Shown here piece by piece: positions 1 to 5,279 of a stretch of DNA of 5,279 bases (positions are counted from its first letter, which is position 1; each line of letters begins with the position of its first letter). The translations under genes and the position numbers were made by a program. The stretch is from NCBI GenBank assembly GCA_011390035.1, contig JAABTE010000188.1, positions 1 to 5,279 on the forward strand, in the 5' to 3' direction. Below the pieces are notes generated by a model, which saw only the letters and a list, made by a program, of their open reading frames with translations, made no database searches and was not told the DNA's origin. The stretch comes from Desulfobacteraceae bacterium (lineage in GTDB: Bacteria; Desulfobacterota; Desulfobacteria; Desulfobacterales; JAABSP01).

Positions 1-168
1 GCCACCTCCGCCTGGGCGCTTTTCAAGCTTTCGCCCGACGCCTATCAACAGCACGCCAGGACCCTTCTGGGCGATTCCAGCCCCCTGGTGTCCCGAACCC
101 TGGAGCAACTGGCGTCCGAATCGCGCCAACTCGAAGGAGAAGCAGACCGCCATGCGGCTAACCATTGA
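1..168 (+). CDS. C-terminal fragment of a HEAT-repeat-like protein (5' end outside window)
   Basis: An open frame enters from the left edge and gives 55 residues before a TGA at 166-168. It is too short for a firm family call. The visible part looks like one or two alpha-helical HEAT-type repeats: an Ala/Leu-rich helix (SAWALFKLSPDAYQQHA) is followed by the turn GDSSPLV and a second helix (SRTLEQLASES). The last 15 or so residues are polar and charged, as in a tail. The stop lies 17 bases inside the next gene, which encodes a lone cyclic-nucleotide-binding domain, so the two are probably translated together. From memory, HEAT-repeat proteins, some with a nucleotide-transporter-like membrane part, are often next to or fused with such domains. 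That would make this the end of a large membrane or scaffold protein, but nothing in the window proves it. Codon use is GC-rich and in line with the neighbours. Confidence 0.6.
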   Translation, partial: ATSAWALFKLSPDAYQQHARTLLGDSSPLVSRTLEQLASESRQLEGEADRHAANH

Positions 169-559
169 AAAAGTGATCATCTTAAAGGCCGTGGAGATCT
201 TCTCGGCCACGCCGGAAGAAGACCTTATCGAGCTGGCCTCCATCGTGGAGGAGATCGATGTGAAAAAGGACACTCATGTCTTCGTCAAGGGCGACATCGG
301 CACCTCCATGTACATCATAGTGGAAGGCCAGATGCGGGTCCACGACGGCGACCGGGAGATCGCCACGCTGGGCAAGAACCAGGTCTTCGGCGAGCTGGCC
401 GCCCTGGACCCGGAGCCCCGAATGGCCAGCGTGACGGCCCTTGAGGACTGTCAGCTCTTCCGGCTCGACCAGGGCCCCCTGTACGACCTGATGGCCGAAC
501 ACATCGAGGTGGTACGCGGCATCACCCGGGTGCTGTGCCAGCGGCTCCGGCGCAAGTAG
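152..559 (+). CDS. Stand-alone cyclic-nucleotide-binding domain protein
   Basis: This complete 135-residue protein consists of one CAP/cNMP-binding (cupin-like beta-roll) domain and nothing else. There is no helix-turn-helix, so it is not a Crp/Fnr DNA-binding regulator. The domain signature is clear: KGD-G-SMYIIVEG at residues 46-59, a phosphate-binding cassette FGELA at 79-83 and Arg90 in PEPRMASV. Glu81 and Arg90 match the ribose- and phosphate-contacting residues of ligand-binding members, so binding of cAMP or cGMP is plausible although the ligand is unknown. The last 20 residues form the usual C-terminal helix ending in basic residues. The ATG start has an upstream AAGGAG at 134-139, spaced a little long at 12 bases, inside the previous gene. 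The 17-base overlap suggests the protein is a sensory partner of that upstream HEAT-like protein. The domain call is firm; the partnership is inferred. Confidence 0.88.
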   Translation: MRLTIEKVIILKAVEIFSATPEEDLIELASIVEEIDVKKDTHVFVKGDIGTSMYIIVEGQMRVHDGDREIATLGKNQVFGELAALDPEPRMASVTALEDCQLFRLDQGPLYDLMAEHIEVVRGITRVLCQRLRRK

Positions 560-564
560 CCCGG

Positions 565-589
565 CGCCGCCGACGGCGAAGCAGCTTTT
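565..589 (+). terminator. Weak terminator-like hairpin after the cNMP-binding gene
   Basis: CGCCG at 565-569 can pair with CGGCG at 574-578 across a CCGA loop. A run of four T follows at 586-589, seven bases after the stem. The stem is short and the T-run is brief and displaced, so at best this is a weak intrinsic terminator. A competing pairing exists between CCGGCG at 561-566 and CGCCGG at 593-598. It lies where a boundary between the first two genes and the three-gene block would be expected. Confidence 0.2.
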
Positions 590-645
590 CCCCGCCGGAT
601 CAACTCATGCCCGCCCCATTGCCATGCCCGATGCCGACGATCAGA

Positions 646-651
646 TAAAGG
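646..651 (+). promoter_or_regulatory. Ribosome binding site supporting the GTG start at 659
   Basis: An AAAGG-containing purine stretch lies seven bases before the GTG at 659. It supports this start over the ATG at 701. The GTG start also gives the signal peptide its basic n-region. Confidence 0.5.
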
Positions 652-658
652 ATGAACC

Positions 659-769
659 GTGTTTCCGTCAAATAATCCCGCCAAATTGAGAAGGCATGAT
701 ATGGCTGCCCTGGTGCTGGCCATGGCGGCGCTGATGACGCTGGCCGGCTTCTTTGGACCCGCCGCCGCC
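659..769 (+). other. Signal peptide of the exported protein
   Basis: Residues 1-37 have an Arg/Lys-containing n-region, a hydrophobic Ala/Leu/Met core and a small-residue cleavage motif (PAAA before RD). This is a Sec-type, signal peptidase I pattern. The twin Arg at 11-12 is followed by HD and not by the Tat consensus, so Sec is preferred. Confidence 0.7.
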
Positions 770-2299
770 AGGGATTTGCGCCTGGCCCCCCTTTCCATTG
801 CCGCCGATGCCCTGTCATCCGCCGCCGATGTCATGGCCGTGTACCGGCAATGCGCGGTCCTGCTGGAGGACGGGGCGCCGCTGCCCATGGCGGCGGCCGT
901 TTCGCTGGTGGCGCCGGGCCGGGCGCGGGAGAGCGGGGCCGGCCTGGCCCTGGAGGTGACCGAGGACGGCCGGGTGCGCCTGACCCCGGCGGCCGATGGC
1001 GCGGGCGGGACCGTCTTCACGGCTTCCGGGGCGGGCGAGCGCGGTTTTGATCCGGATGGCGAGGTGGGGCGGCTTCTGGCGGTGTTCGGCCTGAAAAAGC
1101 TGCGGATCCTCGATCTTTCCGCCGCGTTTGTTGAACAGATTGGGAGCCTGAGCCGACGGCGCTATTTTCAGGGGGACATCCCCCTCGAGGACCTGTTGGA
1201 CGCAAAGGAGTGGATGGCGCGTCTGGCCAATCGGCGGGATGGGCTGGAAAAGCGGCTGGCAGCGTATCGGGGGCCGGATCCGGAGGCTCTGGCGGGGAGG
1301 CGGTTTCCGGCCCTGGATCTGAAAATGGGGGAATTAATTCGGGCGGCCGCCGCCGGGCAGGACGCGGAAGGGGCCCAAGGGATGGAGGATTCGGGCGCGG
1401 AAGGCGATGCGTGGGCGCTGGGCTCTGTGGGCTCGCCGGCGGCCGTTCACTGGCGGCTTTCGGCGGCCTACGATGCGCACAAGGAGACCCTTGATGATGT
1501 GATTCGGCAGGTCTATGAGCGGGAACGGCTTCGGGAGCGGTTGCGCCGAATGGCGGTGGGGGTGGATTTTCCAGTGGAGGCGGAGGATGGAAAGCATCCG
1601 GCGGCAGATGCGGATGAGAAGGGCGCCGAGGCGCTTTCCGCGGCCCTTCTGCTCAGGGATCTGCTGGCGGCGGAATATGCGCTGCTGGATGCCATGGAAG
1701 CATGTTATCTGGGGGTGGTCCGGATTCGGGAAATGGCCGGGGTGAGCGATTTCGGCGCCTATGTCGCGGCCGCGCCCATCGCGCCGGAAGGGGCCCGCCG
1801 GGTCCGGGCGGGACGGCGCGCCCTGGTGATCCGTGCGGCCGATTTCAACCGGCGCGACACTGCCTACCTGGTTCGGCTGATGGTGGTCAAGAACATCGAG
1901 GAGGCCATCTTTCCCGCGGAGGGGGAGGGGCTCGATCCGGAAAAGCGGGAGGCGTTTGTCCGGCTGGCGGCGGCGGCCGGTATCCGGGATTACCCCATGA
2001 GCGTGGCGGCGCTATGGGCATCGGAGGTCGGAGGAGAGGGAGCATCGGAGGCTGGAGGAGAGGATCTGGGGGCATCGGAGGCCGGAGGAGAGGATCGGGC
2101 CATCCGGCTGTCATGCCGCGATTTTTCCGACGAGGCGGCGCTCGAGGCGCGTATCGACGCTTTGGCGCTGGAATCGGGCGTTCATCGATTCATCATAGAT
2201 GATTTGAGTGGATACGAGGCGCTGATAACCGGAGCCCCGCCCGATGGCGCTCCGCCCGATGGCGCTCCGCCCGATGGCGGCGCGTCCCGGAGCGGATGA
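659..2299 (+). CDS. Exported protein of unknown family with in-frame repeats
   Basis: I do not recognise a family for this 546-residue protein. It starts at GTG and opens with a signal peptide: a basic n-region (KLRR, residues 9-12), a hydrophobic core at about 15-32 and an AAA-RD cleavage site after about residue 37. There is no lipobox cysteine, so a soluble periplasmic or secreted protein is likely. The mature part is Ala/Gly/Arg-rich. Residues 140-300 contain charged, probably helical stretches (KEWMARLANRRDGLEKRL; YERERLRERLRRM). A mixed alpha/beta part at about 330-450 contains RALVIRAADFNRRDTAYLVR and a final part at about 480-522 contains HRFIIDDLSGYEAL. Low-complexity repeats interrupt the fold: three ASE-GGE units at about 454-479 and three GAPPD units at 525-539. 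An ATG at 701 is an alternative start but would lose the basic n-region. The stop overlaps the next gene's ATG by four bases, so it is translationally coupled to a membrane-fusion protein and is probably its periplasmic partner. The coding strand is unusually G-rich. Confidence 0.8.
   Translation: MFPSNNPAKLRRHDMAALVLAMAALMTLAGFFGPAAARDLRLAPLSIAADALSSAADVMAVYRQCAVLLEDGAPLPMAAAVSLVAPGRARESGAGLALEVTEDGRVRLTPAADGAGGTVFTASGAGERGFDPDGEVGRLLAVFGLKKLRILDLSAAFVEQIGSLSRRRYFQGDIPLEDLLDAKEWMARLANRRDGLEKRLAAYRGPDPEALAGRRFPALDLKMGELIRAAAAGQDAEGAQGMEDSGAEGDAWALGSVGSPAAVHWRLSAAYDAHKETLDDVIRQVYERERLRERLRRMAVGVDFPVEAEDGKHPAADADEKGAEALSAALLLRDLLAAEYALLDAMEACYLGVVRIREMAGVSDFGAYVAAAPIAPEGARRVRAGRRALVIRAADFNRRDTAYLVRLMVVKNIEEAIFPAEGEGLDPEKREAFVRLAAAAGIRDYPMSVAALWASEVGGEGASEAGGEDLGASEAGGEDRAIRLSCRDFSDEAALEARIDALALESGVHRFIIDDLSGYEALITGAPPDGAPPDGAPPDGGASRSG
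2018..2095 (+). repeat. Three in-frame 24-base repeats (ASE-GGE units)
   Basis: Units lie at 2018-2041, 2042-2065 and 2072-2095, with a 6-base insert (CTGGGG) before the third. Each begins GCATCGGAGG and continues with GGAGGAGAG. They encode ASEVGGEG, ASEAGGED and ASEAGGED. Units two and three differ at a single base, which suggests recent expansion. The repeats sit between two folded-looking segments of the exported protein and would form an acidic, flexible loop. Confidence 0.9.
2231..2275 (+). repeat. Three tandem in-frame 15-base repeats (GAPPD)
   Basis: Units lie at 2231-2245, 2246-2260 and 2261-2275. The second and third are identical (GGCGCTCCGCCCGAT) and the first differs at two bases. 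They encode GAPPD three times, forming a Pro-rich tail just before the stop of the exported protein. A 15-base unit keeps the frame, so copy number could vary without breaking the gene. Confidence 0.92.
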
Positions 2300-3561
2300 T
2301 GCGGCTTCGCAATCCGGACCCGTTGAAAATCCCAAGGGAAATGGCGCTTGAGGGGCATGACGGGGCAGGTGTTCCAGGGGGCGGAAGGCGCCGGGTCCTG
2401 CTTTTTGCGGCCGTGATTCTTTTGGCCATGGCGGGGGGCGGGCTGTTCTACCGCTTCCGGCCCCAGCCGCCTGCGGAGGGCATGGGGATTGTCGCCTGTC
2501 CCACCGTGTGGGTGAGGGCCGAATCGGACCTGATGATCGGCCGGGTGACCGCCGGCGTGGGAGATGGCGTGGAAAAGGGTGCGCCCCTGTTTTTCGCCCG
2601 CCCCATCCTGGATGGTTTTGGCTCCGCCGGCCCCGTCGGCTCAATTGAATCTCAGGCCCGAGAAAACGAGGGCGCGGGAATGAATGGCGCCATATCCGCC
2701 CCGGCTCCGGCTCCGGATTCGGATTCGGCGGCGGCCGAGCGTGCGGCGTTTCTGGAAAACGAGTTGAGTCGGCAACGGGAGCGCCGGCGGATGCTTCAGG
2801 AACGGCGGGATCGGGCCTTCCTGGAAACAGAGCGCCTGACGCGGCTGGTGGCCCTGGAGGCGTCGTCTCGAAAGCGCCTGGCGGAACAACGGGAGCGCCT
2901 GAACACGCTTGTTCGGGAGATTGCGGCTTTGTCGAAAGAGATATCGGCAACGGATCGCGACCTGAAAAACGCCCGCGCCGCAATGCCAAAGCTGATCCCG
3001 CCGCCGCCGCCGACAATCGCCGGAGAGACGCATCCATCCCATCCCTCAGTCAACTTGACAGATGCCGCCACCGAAAAAGCGATTCCCGCGGAAGTGGGCG
3101 AGATCGAGCCCGCCCATCCCTCGGCGGATCCCGCGAGCGCGGCGGCTGGAATCCCAATTCTGGAGGACGCCGTTACCGCCCCCGTGGCCGGCCGGGTGCT
3201 TCGGCTCGATGTTCGAGAGGGCGGCGTGGCCCTGCGGGGAGAGCCCCTTGCGGAAATAGCGGATCGGGCCGGGGTTGGCATCATCGGCTACTTTCCCCGG
3301 CGGAGCGCGGCGGGCCTGGCGGCGGGCGCCCGGGTGCGGATCATCTTTCCGGACGGAACGGAGGGCGCCGGCCGCGTCACCGGCATTGTCGGCGGCCCCG
3401 GCCCCGGCCCCGCTCGGCCGGTGCCGGGCGTGGTCGTCGAATCCCCTGCTGCTCCGGAAGGCCGCCATCTGACGGCCCGCATCGCCCCGCCCGCCGGGGA
3501 GGCGGACCGCTGGATGGCATATGGCAATCTATCCGTGTCTTTACGGCTTCTGGAGGAATGA
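2296..3561 (+). CDS. HlyD-type membrane-fusion (periplasmic adaptor) protein
   Basis: This 421-residue inner-membrane-anchored adaptor should link an inner-membrane synthase or transporter to the periplasm or outer membrane. A short basic cytoplasmic end (RRR at 31-33) precedes one transmembrane helix at about 34-52. The first biotinyl/lipoyl half follows at about 70-100 (VRAESDLMIGRV, then VGDGVEKGAPLF). A charged coiled coil spans about 147-230, and a Pro/Ala-rich stretch with PPPPP at 235-239 follows. The second lipoyl half lies at about 290-325 (VTAPVAGRVLRLDVREG), and a beta-barrel-like part (ARVRIIFPDGTEGAGRVTGIV) completes the protein. This halves-around-a-hairpin order is typical of HlyD/EmrA and Alg44-like adaptors, though no Alg44-style PilZ domain is fused here. 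Two ATG codons stand in tandem; the first overlaps the upstream stop (ATGA, 2296-2299), indicating coupling. The export substrate cannot be read from the window. Confidence 0.82.
   Translation: MMRLRNPDPLKIPREMALEGHDGAGVPGGGRRRVLLFAAVILLAMAGGGLFYRFRPQPPAEGMGIVACPTVWVRAESDLMIGRVTAGVGDGVEKGAPLFFARPILDGFGSAGPVGSIESQARENEGAGMNGAISAPAPAPDSDSAAAERAAFLENELSRQRERRRMLQERRDRAFLETERLTRLVALEASSRKRLAEQRERLNTLVREIAALSKEISATDRDLKNARAAMPKLIPPPPPTIAGETHPSHPSVNLTDAATEKAIPAEVGEIEPAHPSADPASAAAGIPILEDAVTAPVAGRVLRLDVREGGVALRGEPLAEIADRAGVGIIGYFPRRSAAGLAAGARVRIIFPDGTEGAGRVTGIVGGPGPGPARPVPGVVVESPAAPEGRHLTARIAPPAGEADRWMAYGNLSVSLRLLEE
2395..2451 (+). other. Transmembrane anchor of the adaptor protein
   Basis: Residues 34-52 form an unbroken hydrophobic stretch (VLLFAAVILLAMAGGGLFY). 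Three arginines precede it and RFR follows. The short basic N-terminus suggests an N-in topology with the large domain in the periplasm. Confidence 0.8.
2701..2736 (+). repeat. Degenerate hexamer repeat in the adaptor gene
   Basis: Successive six-base steps (CCGGCT, CCGGCT, CCGGAT, TCGGAT, TCGGCG) encode PAPAPDSDSAAA, a flexible lead-in to the coiled coil. This is simple-sequence drift in a linker and does not look like a mobile element. Confidence 0.5.
3552..3557 (+). promoter_or_regulatory. Strong ribosome binding site for the zinc-ribbon/GGDEF-like gene
   Basis: GGAGGA lies inside the last codons of the adaptor gene, seven bases before the ATG at 3565. Together with the three-base gap between stop and start, it fixes the start and supports a single operon. 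Confidence 0.8.
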
Positions 3562-3564
3562 GTT

Positions 3565-5085
3565 ATGACCTGTTTCACCCTCACCGTCGATGTGCCTCGG
3601 GACCGGGCTGACGACCCCTTCGGCGCCATCGCGGCCCCGGCGGCCCTGCGGGCTCACAAGGCTGTCTGCGTCAAATTCAGCGGCGATCCGGACCCCGGCG
3701 GCCGCCAGGGCATGGCGATGCTCGATCTGCTTCGATGGCTCCGGCGGCATCCGGACCCTTGCATTTCGCTCAAACCCCTGTTCGTCATCATCGAGCCGGG
3801 GGCCCAAATCGGCTCCTATGCCGAGGCGATAACGGACGGCGTGGCGCGGGGTGAATCCCCCGAGGCCGTCTGTCAGCGCCATGGCGACCTGATCCAAGCC
3901 ATCAGCGCCCGAATGCAGACGCTCCGGATCCCGGAGGCTCCGATCGCTCATAATGCCGCAATCGCCCATGACGCCACCGCCGCCCAGGGCGGTCCTATCC
4001 CCCAGCATGGCCCGGCCATCCAGGACGCTCCAATTAGCAATGACACTTCTCCCGAGAGATGGACATTGCGCTATCTGTTTACCCGAAAGATCTCCTTAAA
4101 GCCCATCCCATGGCCGGCCTCGCATCTTGGCTACATCTATCCCCTGGCCGACCTGCATTTTCCCGGAAACGGCGCCGCCCAGTTTGACCTGATCGCCTCC
4201 ATGGCGGATCGGCTCCTGATCCGCGGCGTCTTCCAGGACAAGATCCACCGATGCCCGGACTGCGGCAGCGGCTTTCTCAACTTTCGGGAAATCTGCGAAA
4301 CCTGCCGCTCGCCGAATCTGGCCACCGAGGAGCTGATTCGACATCTGGCCTGCGGCCATGTGGCGCCGGCCTCCGCCTGGGCCTCGGAAAGGGGCCGGAT
4401 TTGCCCCGGCTGCGGCAAGCCTCCGGGCCGGGCCGGCCGCGACCATGACCGGCCGGGGGCGATCCACGCCTGCCGCGCCTGCGGCCATGCCGCCCGCGAT
4501 ACCCGCGTGGACGTTATCTGCCTCAAATGCGGCCGCGCCGGCGGCCCGGAAGACCTGACCCGTCACATCCTCAAGGCATATACCATCACCGGCGCCGGCG
4601 ACCGCGAGGCCCGATCGACCCGCGCTGACCGCCCCGCCTTTCCCGGCCCCGATCAAAAAACCGGTGGCAGCATTCTTGCCGACGCGCCCTTCCGATTCCT
4701 GCTGGCCATGGAGGCCGAGCGCATCCGCCGGTACGGCGTCTCCGATAGTGCCCTTGGCGTGCTGCATCTTGAGGATTTTTCCCTCCGCAACCTCCGCGGC
4801 GATGCGCCCATCGACGCCGTCATGGCCGAAATTGCCGAGGCCGCCGCCCGCGTCACGCGCTTTTGCGATCTCATCTGCCACGCGGTTCCCGACCGACTGA
4901 TGTTTCTGTTGACAGATACCCCGCCGGAACGCGCCCAACTGGTTCTCAAGCGACTCGAAAGGCTGGCCACGGACCATCTGCGGGATCGGTGGGAGGCGGA
5001 GGGGGTGTTTCGGACCGCGTGCTTTTCGCTGGCCGACAATGTGGATGGTGCGGAGTTGTTTTTGGAGGCTGCGGGGTTGGAATAG
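3565..5085 (+). CDS. TackOD1-type zinc-ribbon protein with degenerate GGDEF domain (predicted c-di-GMP receptor)
   Basis: This 506-residue protein has no signal peptide or membrane segment, so it is probably cytoplasmic. Residues 1-120 look like a degenerate receiver-type alpha/beta domain (HKAVCVKFSG; LKPLFVIIEPG), a weak call. A Pro/Ala/Ile-rich linker with imperfect repeats spans about 123-160. Residues about 168-340 match my knowledge of TackOD1 metal-binding domains: YLFTRKISLKP, LGYIYPL, then cysteine pairs CPDC (230/233), CETC (244/247), CGH (263-265), CPGC (280/283), CRACGH (303-308) and CLKC (319/322), enough for about three zinc ribbons. Residues about 373-475 form a GGDEF-like domain. 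Its signature is VPDRL at 441-445 in place of GGDEF, and a metal-site Asp is His401, so cyclase activity is unlikely. R432-F-C-D435 stands five residues before it, exactly the RxxD inhibitory-site spacing. I infer a c-di-GMP-binding regulator of the co-encoded adaptor machinery. Confidence 0.82.
   Translation: MTCFTLTVDVPRDRADDPFGAIAAPAALRAHKAVCVKFSGDPDPGGRQGMAMLDLLRWLRRHPDPCISLKPLFVIIEPGAQIGSYAEAITDGVARGESPEAVCQRHGDLIQAISARMQTLRIPEAPIAHNAAIAHDATAAQGGPIPQHGPAIQDAPISNDTSPERWTLRYLFTRKISLKPIPWPASHLGYIYPLADLHFPGNGAAQFDLIASMADRLLIRGVFQDKIHRCPDCGSGFLNFREICETCRSPNLATEELIRHLACGHVAPASAWASERGRICPGCGKPPGRAGRDHDRPGAIHACRACGHAARDTRVDVICLKCGRAGGPEDLTRHILKAYTITGAGDREARSTRADRPAFPGPDQKTGGSILADAPFRFLLAMEAERIRRYGVSDSALGVLHLEDFSLRNLRGDAPIDAVMAEIAEAAARVTRFCDLICHAVPDRLMFLLTDTPPERAQLVLKRLERLATDHLRDRWEAEGVFRTACFSLADNVDGAELFLEAAGLE
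4066..4584 (+). other. TackOD1-type multi-zinc-ribbon domain
   Basis: This covers residues about 168-340. Three consecutive ribbons can be drawn: C230/C233 with C244/C247, C263/H265 with C280/C283, and C303/C306 with C319/C322. Between them are family-like phrases such as LNFREIC, RDHDRPGAIHAC and VDVICLKCG. The role of this domain is poorly known. It occurs in signal-transduction proteins, where it has been proposed as an output module. Confidence 0.7.
4681..4989 (+). other. Degenerate GGDEF domain with retained RxxD motif
   Basis: This covers residues about 373-475. The alignment by eye is as follows: GVLHLEDFSLRNL matches the usual LLLDLDHFKxIN strand and helix, the RxxD at 4858-4869 matches the inhibitory site, VPDRL at 4885-4899 replaces GGDEF, and MFLLTDT matches the following strand. 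The first metal-binding Asp is His401 and the catalytic Glu is Arg444, so synthesis of c-di-GMP is not expected. Confidence 0.72.
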
Positions 5086-5093
5086 CAATTTGG

Positions 5094-5099
5094 AAGGAG
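5094..5099 (+). promoter_or_regulatory. Ribosome binding site selecting a TTG start
   Basis: AAGGAG lies eight bases before the TTG at 5108. No ATG or GTG lies at suitable spacing in an open frame, so this site decides the start of the last, truncated gene. Confidence 0.7.
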
Positions 5100-5107
5100 C
5101 TGAGACA

Positions 5108-5279
5108 TTGGAGCGTGAAGAAAAAGCCTGCTATCCTGTTCCAGTGCATCCGGAAGGCTTTAATCCAAGCTGTGTCCTTCCCTATGGGTTGGAAATAGAG
5201 CATATTCGTCGATCAATGGACGATTTTATTCAATTTATCGGTTTTATCAATCAACAGTTTCACGCCAAGAGGATGCCCC
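5108..5279 (+). CDS. N-terminal fragment of an unidentified protein (3' end outside window)
   Basis: An open frame begins at TTG and runs 57 codons to the right edge without a stop. The fragment has a polar start (EREEKACY), then LPYGLEIEHIRRSMDDF and IQFIGFINQQFHAKRMP, the latter probably amphipathic helices. There is no signal peptide or membrane segment. I do not recognise the family with confidence. The LPYGL opening followed by helices faintly recalls uncharacterised proteins that I associate with restriction or defence contexts, but that is only an impression. The gene begins 22 bases after the regulator's stop with a good ribosome binding site, so readthrough from the operon is possible. 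Its DNA, about 44% G+C over 5101-5279, is far poorer in G+C than everything upstream, and codons ending in T or A (TTT, ATT, CAA, AAT) are frequent. A different origin from the upstream block is therefore likely. Confidence 0.65.
   Translation, partial: MEREEKACYPVPVHPEGFNPSCVLPYGLEIEHIRRSMDDFIQFIGFINQQFHAKRMP

Noticed and set aside
152..559. Crp/Fnr-type transcription regulator
   Set aside because: The protein ends at the C-terminal helix of the ligand-binding domain and has no helix-turn-helix.
619..649. Promoter-like pair TTGCCA at 619-624 and GATAAA at 644-649 before the exported-protein gene
   Set aside because: The spacing is 19 bases, the -10 match is only four of six, and the element overlaps the ribosome binding site, leaving almost no leader. 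A promoter probably exists in the gap, but this match is not convincing.
2018..2095. Possible CRISPR-like spaced repeats
   Set aside because: The units are directly adjacent or six bases apart, have no spacers, keep the reading frame and encode a regular peptide repeat.
2111..3037. Long open frame of 308 codons on the minus strand
   Set aside because: It lies opposite the adaptor gene. Its product is rich in Arg, Pro and Ser, as expected from reading GC-rich coding DNA backwards, and it has no domain logic.
3565..5085. Active diguanylate cyclase
   Set aside because: The GGDEF motif is VPDRL and the metal-site Asp is His, so catalysis is not expected despite the overall domain resemblance.
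4096..5088. Long open frame of 330 codons on the minus strand
   Set aside because: It is the complement of the zinc-ribbon/GGDEF-like gene, whose cysteine pairs and domain motifs clearly mark the plus strand as coding. The minus-strand product shows only low-complexity Gly/Ala sequence.

Overview
The window is GC-rich DNA, well above 60% by eye, and is packed with genes that all read on the + strand. The short gaps, the codon use and the gene types suggest a GC-rich Gram-negative bacterium. A deltaproteobacterial (Desulfobacterota-like) lineage is my best guess, but it is weak because no marker gene is present.

Left part (1-559): the end of a protein with a HEAT-repeat-like C-terminus, cut by the window edge, overlaps by 17 bases a complete small protein made only of a cyclic-nucleotide-binding domain. 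A 99-base gap follows, holding one weak hairpin.

Centre (659-5085): three genes lie in one tight block. They encode (i) an exported protein of unknown family with in-frame repeats, (ii) a single-pass HlyD-type membrane-fusion (periplasmic adaptor) protein, joined to the first by a 4-base ATGA overlap, and (iii) three bases further on, a cytoplasmic protein. Protein (iii) has a receiver-like N-terminus, a cysteine-rich zinc-ribbon region that I recognise as a TackOD1-type domain, and a C-terminal GGDEF-like domain. The GGDEF active site is ruined, but an RxxD motif sits at exactly the spacing of the c-di-GMP inhibitory site. The simplest reading is a c-di-GMP-sensing regulator made together with an envelope adaptor and a periplasmic partner, possibly for exopolysaccharide or other envelope export. 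No synthase or transporter is visible in the window, so that function is inference.

Right end (5086-5279): after a strong ribosome binding site, a new reading frame with a TTG start runs off the edge. Its DNA is only about 44% G+C, against much higher values upstream, so it probably marks the edge of a different, perhaps acquired, module. I saw no tRNA, rRNA, CRISPR array or insertion sequence.
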